Shown piece by piece: positions 1 to 5,479 of a stretch of DNA of 5,479 nucleotides. Every line of letters begins with the position of its first letter. Position 1 is the stretch's first letter. Source of the DNA: Bacteroidales bacterium UBA5621. Lineage in GTDB: Bacteria; Bacteroidota; Bacteroidia; Bacteroidales; VadinHA17. Made by a program: the position numbers and the translations under genes. The stretch is taken from assembly GCA_002424525.1 (NCBI GenBank), contig DIKJ01000150.1, positions 18,275-23,753 on the forward strand, given 5' to 3'. A model generated the notes under the pieces. The model saw only the letters and a program-made list of their open reading frames with translations. It did not search any database and was not told where the DNA came from.

Positions 1-431
1 GCAATGATCTCCAGTATCTCCCTTGCCTTGCCGTTGGTCAGAAAATTGATCCCGGTCTTCTCCAATTCAATGCCATCAAGAAGGATCTTAAGGTTCTTCT
101 CTGTAATTGTTTCGGGATCAGGCAATATGAATCCAAGTGAATCGACACCTTTTTCAAGCAGATCAAGGGCTTTTTTATTCGAAGCAGGGAACCCGGTCAC
201 TGCTATGTTCTGGCGTATAAGCCACCGGTTTCCATCCTTTCTGAAAGGAACGGAAATAAGGTTATTTAATTCCTCCCGGGTATAAAAAGGCTTCACATCG
301 AAACCCTCGCCGGTTTTCCAAATTAACCTGCTGTCGAAGCTCTCGCCCTTAAGACTGGCACTGATCCTTTCAGTCCACTCTTTTGCTGTTGCCGGCGGGA
401 AATCTTCAAACAACCTTTTTCTCTGCCCCAT
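1..431 (-). CDS. mutA: Methylmalonyl-CoA mutase small (beta) subunit, N-terminal part, truncated by window edge
   Basis: The first 143 codons are present; the rest lies beyond position 1. The family pairs a small subunit with the catalytic, B12-binding large subunit (MutB) to interconvert methylmalonyl-CoA and succinyl-CoA in the cytoplasm, the propionate route of Bacteroidota. The N-terminus carries the typical LFEDFPP motif (residues 7-13), followed by W19, the LKG segment, and IWKTGEGFDVKPFY (about 40-53), which resembles the linker and TIM-barrel entry of small subunits. LGFILPDPE and INFLTNGKAREIL follow near 103-140. Large subunits begin differently, so MutA is favoured over MutB. The ATG at 431 is secure because an in-frame TAG lies five codons upstream with no other start between. 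AGAAGAAG upstream is at best a weak ribosome site. It lies 125 bp downstream of prfB on the same strand. mutB would be expected next, outside the window (inference). Confidence 0.82.
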   Translation of the reverse strand, partial: MGQRKRLFEDFPPATAKEWTERISASLKGESFDSRLIWKTGEGFDVKPFYTREELNNLISVPFRKDGNRWLIRQNIAVTGFPASNKKALDLLEKGVDSLGFILPDPETITEKNLKILLDGIELEKTGINFLTNGKAREILEII

Positions 432-473
432 ATTCTGCTTCTTCTATAATCTTTCGCAAAATAAGAATTAATT

Positions 474-571
474 CCCTCTCTGCGCTCCCTGCCCCCTGCC
501 CCTTGCCCCCTGCTCCCTGCCCTCTGCTCCCCGCTCTACGCTCTACGCTCTACTCTTTACTCTTTACGCTC
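474..571 (-). repeat. Tandem array of fourteen degenerate 7-bp units between prfB and mutA
   Basis: Read on the minus strand from 571 down to 474, the sequence divides without gaps into fourteen heptamers. They are GAGCGTA, AAGAGTA twice, GAGCGTA twice, GAGCGGG, GAGCAGA, GGGCAGG, GAGCAGG, GGGCAAG, GGGCAGG twice, GAGCGCA and GAGAGGG. The rough consensus is GRGCRGG, with a GAGCGTA subtype at the prfB-proximal end and a GGGCAGG subtype at the distal end. The plus strand is therefore almost pure pyrimidine apart from spaced G or A. The array begins inside prfB: the codons for its last residues (E, R, K, E) and its TAA stop fall in units 1-3. It resembles the short tandemly repeated heptamer arrays known from cyanobacteria, but I cannot tell whether it is related. 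There is no dyad symmetry that would make it a terminator. Confidence 0.85.
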
Positions 572-1661
572 ATTGCTACTGGCAAATTCCATCAGATAGG
601 CTTTAATAAACGGGTTCAGGTCACCATCCAGCACAGCCTGGACATTGCCTGTCTCGTGATTTGTCCGGAGGTCTTTAACCATTTTGTAAGGATGAATTAC
701 GTACGACCTTATCTGGGAGCCCCATTCTATTTTTTTCTTCTCCCCCTCCACTTTCGCCTGTTCTTCCCTTCTTTTCCTCAGCTCAAGCTCATAAAGCTGT
801 GATTTCAGGATCCTCATGGCATTCTCCTTATTGTTCATCTGGGAACGGGTCTCCTGGTTTTCTATGACGATGCCTGTCGGATGATGCCGGAGCCTTACTG
901 CTGTTTCAACCTTGTTAACGTTCTGTCCGCCCGCTCCGCTCGACCGGTATGTTTCCCAGGTTATGTCGGCCGGATTGATCTCTATTTCGATTGCATCGTC
1001 AACGAGAGGGGAAACAAAAACAGATGCAAATGTTGTCTGGCGCTTTCCCTGGGCATTGAAAGGCGAAATCCTGACGAGACGATGCACGCCATTCTCACTC
1101 TTTAGGTATCCATACGCCTGTTCCCCGTCGATCTCGATAATGACAGATTTGATCCCGACTTCATCACCCGGCTGATAATCAAGCTCTTTTGCCTTGTAGC
1201 CGTTTCGCTCCGCCCACCGCAGATACATCCTCATCAGCATCTCGGCCCAGTCGTTGCTTTCCGTGCCTCCCGCTCCGGAATTGATCTTCAGTATGGCTCC
1301 AAGCTGATCTTCCTCCCTCCGCAGCATATTGCGGAGCTCGAGATCTTCAATAGCCGCAAGCGCCAGATCATACTGTTTTTCAAGATCCTCCTCCGAAGCC
1401 TCCCCCTCCCTGAAAAAATCATTTATTACAATCAGGTCATCAACTGATGTGTCGGCTTTGTGAAAATCGCCTGTCCAGGACTTAAGCAGTGATATGGATT
1501 TAACAAGCTCCTCAGCCTTTTTGGAATCATTCCAGAAGCCGGGCTCTCGCGTAATGTATTCCTTTTCAGCAATAAGCTTCAGCTTACCACTGATGTCAAA
1601 GATACCCCCTCAACGCATCACGGCGTTCAACAATTTCCTTTATTTGTTCGTTGGTTATCAT
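557..1661 (-). CDS. prfB: Peptide chain release factor 2, expressed by programmed +1 frameshift
   Basis: RF2 recognises UGA and UAA in the ribosomal A site and triggers peptide release. The gene reads in two frames: 21 codons from ATG at 1661 to CTT at 1601-1599, then an in-frame TGA (1598-1596). Skipping one base continues at GAC (1597-1595) for 346 more residues to TAA at 557. The total of 367 residues compares with 365 in E. coli. Visible motifs are the SPF codon-recognition tripeptide at about 199-201 and the catalytic GGQ at about 244-246, within [13 protein letters not shown]. The conserved WGSQIRSYV and KDLRT...VQAVLDGDL blocks lie toward the C-terminus. The residue matching E. coli position 246 is Ser. 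The start is bounded by an in-frame TAA nine codons upstream with no other ATG, GTG or TTG start between. No Shine-Dalgarno precedes it. The final ERKE is encoded by the heptad array. Ignoring the shift would give a truncated 256-residue call starting at 1327. Confidence 0.96.
1595..1610 (-). other. Programmed +1 frameshift site of prfB with internal Shine-Dalgarno-like stimulator
   Basis: The minus strand reads AGGGGGTATCTTTGAC. This comprises a Shine-Dalgarno-like AGGGGG, a three-base spacer, the slippery CUU codon, the in-frame UGA and the following C. It is the same 16-base string as the E. coli prfB recoding site. In the known mechanism, scarce RF2 leaves the weak UGA-C stop unread, so peptidyl-tRNA-Leu slips from CUU to UUU in the +1 frame. 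RF2 thereby limits its own synthesis. Codons continue in the new frame with good RF2 homology immediately ([13 protein letters not shown]), so the shift is functional rather than a sequencing error. Confidence 0.95.
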
Positions 1662-1680
1662 ACTGCTGTTAAATTTCCGG

Positions 1681-1688
1681 CAAATTTA
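1681..1688 (-). promoter_or_regulatory. Bacteroidota -7 element upstream of prfB
   Basis: TAAATTTG on the minus strand is an exact match to the Bacteroidota -7 consensus TAnnTTTG. If used, transcription would start about 5-7 bases downstream, near 1675, leaving a leader of roughly 14 bases before the prfB ATG. No TTG-type -33 element is seen at the usual spacing of about 19-21 bases, which lowers confidence. The bases after it, CCGGAAATTTAAC, are almost the same as those after the -7 element of the S46 peptidase gene. Confidence 0.5.
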
Positions 1689-1722
1689 AGATTAAATCTC
1701 TTTATGCCATCTATTATATAAA

Positions 1723-1754
1723 TTGTATCCTTAAAAAGGTATGATTTATTTTTC
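1723..1754 (+). promoter_or_regulatory. Candidate promoter (-33 TTG / -7 TATTTTTC) for rnhB
   Basis: TTG at 1723-1725 is followed after 21 bases by TATTTTTC at 1747-1754, which matches TAnnTTTG at every defined base except the last. A start near 1761 would give a leader of about 30 bases before the rnhB ATG. The region is AT-rich, so chance matches are likely. This is an inference from pattern and spacing only. Confidence 0.35.
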
Positions 1755-1763
1755 TTAATTTAC

Positions 1764-1778
1764 AAAACCAATGGTTTT
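1764..1778. promoter_or_regulatory. Perfect 15-bp palindrome between the rnhB promoter and start codon
   Basis: AAAACCAATGGTTTT has two 7-base arms that are exact reverse complements around a single central A. It ends 13 bases before the rnhB ATG and would fall at the very start of the rnhB leader if the promoter call at 1723-1754 is right. It could be a repressor-type operator or a small leader hairpin. It is not followed by a T tract on either strand, so it does not look like a terminator. Confidence 0.3.
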
Positions 1779-1791
1779 CTCTTAACGACTT

Positions 1792-2391
1792 ATGCTTAAA
1801 TCATGCCTCTATCTTAACTGTACCGAGGCCGGCTGTGATGAAGCCGGCCGAGGTTGCCTGGCAGGACCGGTTGTTGCAGCCGCAGTGATCCTCCCAAGGA
1901 ATTTCAGGCATCCGGTGTTGAACGACTCAAAGAAACTTACACCCCGGCAGCGTTTACAGCTGAGAGATGAGATAACAGGCTCTGCAATAGCATGGGAAGT
2001 GGCATTTGTCGGGAATGAGGAGATTGATGAGATCAATATACTCAGGGCTTCCGTCAGGGCAATGCATCTGGCGATTGAGGGACTGAAAAAAAAGCCGGAC
2101 ATCCTGCTGATCGACGGGAACAGGTTCTATCCATATAAGGACATAAAGCATGAGACAATTATCAGGGGTGATGGATTGTTCTTTTCGATAGCAGCAGCAT
2201 CAGTACTGGCGAAAACCTTCCGCGATGAGTATATGCAAAAGCTTCACTGCGATTACCCTCAGTACGGATGGGATAAGAACAAGGGATATCCGACTCCTTA
2301 CCATAGATCTGCTATTCTCAGGCATGGCATCACTCCGTATCACAGGAGGTCATTCACCCTTTTCGACACCCAGATGGAACTTCCTTTATAA
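1792..2391 (+). CDS. rnhB: Ribonuclease HII
   Basis: This cytoplasmic endonuclease cuts the RNA strand of RNA-DNA hybrids and starts removal of single ribonucleotides from DNA. The 199-residue protein matches the E. coli enzyme (198) in length and layout. The N-terminal [13 protein letters not shown] block gives catalytic D16 and E17. [11 protein letters not shown] follows at 44-54. IDGNR carries D108, and RGDG carries D127 (E. coli D16, E17, D108, D126). ISAASVLAK-like [10 protein letters not shown] lies at 132-141, and the substrate-recognition KGYPTPYH block and HRRSF close the domain. All four metal ligands are present. The ATG is secure because an in-frame TAA (1783-1785) lies two codons upstream. 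No Shine-Dalgarno is seen. The N-terminus has four cysteines (C5, C10, C15, C22). C15 and C22 sit inside the conserved DEAGRG block. The gene is divergent from prfB and followed by the S46 peptidase gene after 65 bp. Confidence 0.96.
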   Translation: MLKSCLYLNCTEAGCDEAGRGCLAGPVVAAAVILPRNFRHPVLNDSKKLTPRQRLQLRDEITGSAIAWEVAFVGNEEIDEINILRASVRAMHLAIEGLKKKPDILLIDGNRFYPYKDIKHETIIRGDGLFFSIAAASVLAKTFRDEYMQKLHCDYPQYGWDKNKGYPTPYHRSAILRHGITPYHRRSFTLFDTQMELPL

Positions 2392-2397
2392 ATCCTC

Positions 2398-2419
2398 ATA
2401 ATTCCTTTTAAAGAATTAT
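2398..2419. promoter_or_regulatory. AT-rich inverted repeat overlapping the peptidase -7 element
   Basis: ATAATTC (2398-2404) and GAATTAT (2413-2419) are exact 7-base inverted arms around CTTTTAAA, which itself can partly pair. The right arm runs into the first three bases of the -7 element TATATTTG at 2417. That position would suit an operator controlling the peptidase gene. A terminator for rnhB is less likely because the stem is nearly all AT and is not followed by a T run. The region is AT-rich, so chance is possible. Confidence 0.25.
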
Positions 2420-2424
2420 ATTTG
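2417..2424 (+). promoter_or_regulatory. Bacteroidota -7 element for the S46 peptidase transcript
   Basis: TATATTTG matches TAnnTTTG exactly and lies 32 bases before the peptidase ATG. The predicted start is near 2430, giving a leader of about 27 bases. No clear TTG is present at the -33 position. CCGGAAATTTTAAC follows, nearly the same as after the prfB -7 element. It would drive the peptidase, marC and rnhA together, given their tight packing. Confidence 0.5.
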
Positions 2425-2456
2425 CCGGAAATTTTAACCATTCAAAGATTTCATAT

Positions 2457-4610
2457 ATGAAGAAATTATTATCGGTCCTGATAATCACCGTACTTATCTC
2501 CGGCCTCCGTTCGAGAGCCGATGAAGGCATGTGGCTTCTGCCGCTGATCGAAAAACTCAATATCGGGAAAATGACGGAACTGGGATTAAAACTCTCTGCT
2601 GAGGATATCTACAGTCTTAACAAAGCCAGCATCAAGGATGCCATTGTGATATTCGGAGGGGGCTGTACAGGGGAGATCGTCTCTTCCCAGGGACTGCTTC
2701 TCACCAATCATCATTGCGGTTACGGCCAGATTCAGTCACACAGTACCCTTGAGCACGACTACCTTACTGACGGATTCTGGGCAATGACAAAAGAGGAGGA
2801 ACTTCCCAATCCGAACCTCTCAGTGACGTTCCTGCTCAGAATAGAAGATGTGACCGGGCAGGTTCTGAAGGGCATCAGGCCGGAAATGACTGAAACAGAA
2901 AGGAATACAGCTATTAATGAAGCCAGGGCGGCCATCGAAAAAAGAGCCGCCGAAGGTACCCACTACAGGGCAACCGTCTCATCTTTCTACGGAGGCAACA
3001 ACTTCTATCTGCTCGTTTATGAGAGGTACCTCGACGTAAGGTTTGTAGGGGCTCCCCCCTCATCGATCGGGAAATTCGGATTTGATACCGACAACTGGGA
3101 GTGGCCGCGCCATACCGGCGATTTCAGTGTCTTCCGCGTTTACACGGCCCCCGACGGGAAACCGGCCTCATATTCAAAAGAGAATATCCCCCTTAAGCCA
3201 AAATACTGGCTCCCCGTTTCAATTAAAGATCTTAACGAAGGTGACTTTGCAATGATCCTGGGATACCCCGGTAGAACACAGAGATACGCCACTTCCTGGG
3301 AAGTCGGCGAACTGCTCGAAATTACCCACCCCAACAGGATAAAGATCCGCGGGATAAGACAGGAAATCTTAATGGCCGACATGCAGGCTGATCAGAAAAT
3401 CAATATACAGTATGCTTCAAAATACTCCGGATCATCAAATTACTGGAAATATTCAATAGGCCAGAAAGCCGGCCTCGAGAGACTTAATGTAAGGGCAAAG
3501 AAAGAGCAGATCGAAAACCAGTTCAATACATGGATATCTGCCAACCCTGAACACAAATCAAAATACGGCAACGCCACGGGACTTATCAGGAATGCCGTTG
3601 CAGGAAGGGCGGAGTTTGCCAATGCCCAGCAGTACATAAGTGAGTGCTTCCTTCAGGGATGTGAGATCCTGAGCATGAACCAGGTGGCATCGTCACTGAT
3701 AAGCATCATGAAATCAGGCGACAGCAGGAGAGTAACCGATCTTACATCAGCTATGAAGGAGAGAGCAGCCTCATTCTACAAGGACTATAATCCTCCTACC
3801 GATCAGAAGGCGATGAAAGCAATGATAAAGCTCTACAGGAATGATGTTCCTGGTAAATTTCACCCTGATTTCTATACTGATGTCGTTGATAAAAGGTTCA
3901 GGGGAGATACCGACAAATTCGTTGACGATATCTTTGCCAGGTCGGTTTTTGCCAGCGAAGATAAGCTGATGGCATTCCTCAACAAACCTCTCCTTAAGAC
4001 TCTTGAGAGCGACCCGGTTTACCTTACCGCAACCTCAATAAGCAAAGTGAGCGCCGAAGTCTCCAGGGGTCTCAGTCAGTACGACGCCGACCTGACAGAA
4101 GGGCGCAGGCTCTGGATAGCTGCACTCAGGGAGATGACACCGGAAAAGACACTTTATCCTGACGCCAATTCCACAATGAGACTGACTTACGGCTCAATCT
4201 TCAATTACGACCCGAGGGATGCCGTAACATATAAGTATTTTACAACCCTCCAGGGTGTGATAGATAAATATATCCCGGGCGATTATGAGTTTGATCTGCC
4301 CCAGAAGCTTATCGATCTCAACAACAGGAAAGAGTTTGGAAGATATGCTTCCCCGAAAGGCCACATGCCAGTTAACTTTTTGACTAATAACGACATAACC
4401 GGAGGCAACTCCGGGAGCCCTGTTCTCAATGCAAATGGTGAGCTGATAGGTCTTGCCTTCGACGGCAACTGGGAAGCGATGAGCGGGGATGTGGCTTTCG
4501 AGCCGGAACTGCAGAGAACCATTGCAGTAGACATCAGATATGTCCTTTGGGTTATGGATATCTATGCAGGTGCAAAGCATCTTGTTGACGAGATGACAGT
4601 GATTCAGTAA
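2457..4610 (+). CDS. Periplasmic S46 family dipeptidyl peptidase, DPP7 type
   Basis: S46 enzymes release dipeptides from free N-termini of peptides in the periplasm, for amino-acid uptake. The 717 residues are close to the P. gingivalis DPP7 length (712). A signal peptide (MKKLL, hydrophobic to about 17) likely ends after A21, giving the usual DEGMWLLP mature start. No lipobox or C-terminal sorting domain is seen. The chymotrypsin-like triad is visible: H86 in TNHHCGYG, D222 in NWEWPRHTGDF, and S652 in TGGNSGSP. N213, W214, N328 and D669 match residues that bind the substrate amino end in DAP BII. A mostly helical insert lies roughly at 280-570. The residue 18 after the serine is Gly670, as in DPP7. 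The acid-specific DPP11 has Arg there, so hydrophobic P1 preference is inferred. C70/C87 and C397/C402 may form disulfides. The ATG follows an AT-rich leader without Shine-Dalgarno. The gene is probably cotranscribed with marC. Confidence 0.95.
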   Translation: MKKLLSVLIITVLISGLRSRADEGMWLLPLIEKLNIGKMTELGLKLSAEDIYSLNKASIKDAIVIFGGGCTGEIVSSQGLLLTNHHCGYGQIQSHSTLEHDYLTDGFWAMTKEEELPNPNLSVTFLLRIEDVTGQVLKGIRPEMTETERNTAINEARAAIEKRAAEGTHYRATVSSFYGGNNFYLLVYERYLDVRFVGAPPSSIGKFGFDTDNWEWPRHTGDFSVFRVYTAPDGKPASYSKENIPLKPKYWLPVSIKDLNEGDFAMILGYPGRTQRYATSWEVGELLEITHPNRIKIRGIRQEILMADMQADQKINIQYASKYSGSSNYWKYSIGQKAGLERLNVRAKKEQIENQFNTWISANPEHKSKYGNATGLIRNAVAGRAEFANAQQYISECFLQGCEILSMNQVASSLISIMKSGDSRRVTDLTSAMKERAASFYKDYNPPTDQKAMKAMIKLYRNDVPGKFHPDFYTDVVDKRFRGDTDKFVDDIFARSVFASEDKLMAFLNKPLLKTLESDPVYLTATSISKVSAEVSRGLSQYDADLTEGRRLWIAALREMTPEKTLYPDANSTMRLTYGSIFNYDPRDAVTYKYFTTLQGVIDKYIPGDYEFDLPQKLIDLNNRKEFGRYASPKGHMPVNFLTNNDITGGNSGSPVLNANGELIGLAFDGNWEAMSGDVAFEPELQRTIAVDIRYVLWVMDIYAGAKHLVDEMTVIQ

Positions 4611-4630
4611 CAGCTCATTCAGCAGGAGAA

Positions 4631-5215
4631 ATGCATTTTGATATTATTGAAATAGTTGCCGCATTTATGGTGCTTTTCGCCATAATTGACATCCCTGGTT
4701 CCATCCCGATAATCCTTGATATCAAATCGAAGACCGGAGGGGTGGAGCCGGGGAAGGTCACTCTTGTGGCTCTCTCTATTTTCCTTGCCTTCCTTTTTAT
4801 AGGTAGTCCCATGCTGGGAATTTTTGGCGTCGACGTTTCATCATTTGCTATAGCAGGCTCCTTTATAATTTTCCTTATCGGGATGGAAATGGTTCTGGGT
4901 ATAGAGCTTTTCAAATACGATCCGAAAAGCAAGGGCTCAATTATTCCGATTGCATTCCCCCTTATAGCCGGTGCAGGATCGATAACAACAATCCTTTCCC
5001 TGAAAGCTGAATATCATACTGTTAATATCCTGACCGCTTTGATATTGAATATGATAATCGTCTATCTCGTGCTCAGGCTCACTTCGCTGTTTGAAAGAAT
5101 ACTCGGGCCTACCGGATTGCATATCCTTAAAAAGATGTTCGGGATAATCCTGCTTTCAATTGCCATAAAGCTCTTCCTTACCAATACAGGAATTACCCTG
5201 ACCAATGTCAAGTGA
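4631..5215 (+). CDS. MarC family integral membrane protein
   Basis: MarC proteins are inner-membrane proteins of unknown function. The name comes from the E. coli mar locus, but a role in antibiotic resistance was not borne out. The 194-residue protein has about six hydrophobic segments (roughly 5-28, 43-66, 71-92, 103-124, 132-151, 167-184), the usual count. Family motifs visible are IDIPGSIPI (19-27) in helix 1, FLIGMEMVLG (81-90) in helix 3 and FPLIAGAGSITTILSL (109-124) in helix 4. The last has Ala where many family members have Pro (AGPG). The ATG lies 20 bp after the peptidase stop. AGGAG (4624-4628) is only two bases from the ATG, too close for a standard Shine-Dalgarno. The 3' end overlaps rnhA by 11 bases, so the two are probably coupled in translation. 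No substrate can be assigned. Confidence 0.9.
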   Translation: MHFDIIEIVAAFMVLFAIIDIPGSIPIILDIKSKTGGVEPGKVTLVALSIFLAFLFIGSPMLGIFGVDVSSFAIAGSFIIFLIGMEMVLGIELFKYDPKSKGSIIPIAFPLIAGAGSITTILSLKAEYHTVNILTALILNMIIVYLVLRLTSLFERILGPTGLHILKKMFGIILLSIAIKLFLTNTGITLTNVK

Positions 5216-5479
5216 GATCACTATCTATACTGACGGCGCCTCGGCCGGAAATCCCGGCCCCGGCGGATATGGTGTTGTACTGATCTCCGGGAAACACCGC
5301 CTCGAAAAATCAGAGGGCTTCAGGCTCACTACAAACAACCGTATGGAGCTGATGGCAGCAATTGCCGGACTTGAAGCACTGAAAATTCCGGGAAGCAGGG
5401 TCGTAATCTATACTGATTCAAAATATGTTGCTGATTCGGTGGAGAAGGGGTGGGTCTTTCAATGGGAATCAAAAGCTTT
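5205..5479 (+). CDS. rnhA: Ribonuclease HI, N-terminal part, truncated by window edge
   Basis: RNase HI degrades the RNA strand of RNA-DNA hybrids such as R-loops and primers, needing stretches of several ribonucleotides. The 91 complete codons present cover about 60% of a typical 150-residue enzyme. ITIYTDGASAGNPGPGGYG holds catalytic D10. TTNNRMELMA holds E48, and YTDSKYV holds D71 (E. coli D10, E48, D70). The fourth metal ligand (E. coli D134) lies outside the window. KGW at 81-83 belongs to the start of the substrate-handle region. The chosen ATG at 5205 lies inside the end of marC, giving an 11-base overlap, and places the first strand at the usual distance from the start. The reading frame is open to the right edge. 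Confidence 0.95.
   Translation, partial: MSSEITIYTDGASAGNPGPGGYGVVLISGKHRLEKSEGFRLTTNNRMELMAAIAGLEALKIPGSRVVIYTDSKYVADSVEKGWVFQWESKA

Noticed and set aside
474..571. Heptad array as a CRISPR array
   Set aside because: Units are 7 bp, adjoin directly without spacers, and are degenerate; no cas gene is present.
383..802. Plus-strand 139-codon open frame over the heptad array and the prfB 3' end
   Set aside because: It runs antisense to prfB and mutA, its middle is a translation of the pyrimidine-rich repeats, and it resembles no family I know.
557..1661. prfB as a pseudogene broken by a frameshift or in-frame stop
   Set aside because: The break is exactly at the known CUU-UGA-C recoding site with its AGGGGG stimulator, and both sides code for intact RF2 sequence.
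1713..1718. TATAAT on the minus strand as a sigma-70 type -10 box for prfB
   Set aside because: No TTGACA-like box is seen at the right distance, Bacteroidota use a different -7 consensus, and an exact TAnnTTTG lies closer to the gene.
1804..1857. Four N-terminal cysteines of RNase HII as a metal or redox site
   Set aside because: C15 and C22 sit in the conserved DEAGRG region and the spacing matches no zinc or iron-sulfur motif I recognise, so there is no support for a special function.
2398..2419. Inverted repeat as an intrinsic terminator of rnhB
   Set aside because: The stem is nearly all AT and is followed by ATTTGCC rather than a T run; a regulatory dyad is the more cautious call.
4624..4628. 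AGGAG before marC as a working Shine-Dalgarno
   Set aside because: It is only two bases from the ATG, and no later in-frame start fits the family N-terminus better.
4194..4932. Minus-strand open frames antisense to the peptidase and marC
   Set aside because: The plus-strand frames carry clear catalytic and membrane motifs; the antisense translations show none.

Overview
The window looks like a chromosomal segment of a Bacteroidota bacterium, probably of the Bacteroidales/Marinilabiliales type. Four things point there: an S46-family dipeptidyl peptidase, an adenosylcobalamin-dependent methylmalonyl-CoA mutase small subunit, -7 promoter elements of the Bacteroidota form TAnnTTTG, and starts that mostly lack a usable Shine-Dalgarno sequence. 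No transposase, integrase, phage gene, CRISPR array, tRNA or rRNA gene is visible.

Minus-strand half (1-1661): transcription runs leftward from prfB (peptide release factor 2) to mutA (small subunit of methylmalonyl-CoA mutase, cut by the left edge). prfB is one gene of 367 codons split over two frames. Its 21-codon leader ends at an in-frame UGA inside a programmed +1 frameshift site that is base-for-base the E. coli one (AGGGGGTATCTTTGAC). Between the two genes lies a tandem array of fourteen 7-bp units (474-571), whose first two and a bit units supply the last codons and stop of prfB.

Divergent intergenic region (1662-1791): it holds a -7 element for prfB on the minus strand, a plausible -33/-7 promoter for rnhB on the plus strand, and a perfect 15-bp palindrome just before rnhB.

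Plus-strand half (1792-5479): rnhB (RNase HII), then a 65-bp gap with an AT-rich dyad and a -7 element, then a secreted S46 dipeptidyl peptidase of the DPP7 type, a MarC-family six-helix membrane protein, and the start of rnhA (RNase HI), cut by the right edge. The last three are tightly packed (20-bp gap, then an 11-bp overlap) and probably form one transcript. The prfB and peptidase upstream regions share an identical 15-base stretch covering the end of the -7 element and the presumed transcription start.

Functionally this is mostly housekeeping: translation termination, RNA-DNA hybrid removal by both RNase H types, propionate/succinate metabolism, and periplasmic peptide breakdown. I see no candidate for a wholly new multi-gene system. 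The items most worth a second look are the recoding site, the heptad array running into a coding end, and the shared promoter block. No stretch over 300 bases lacks a gene.
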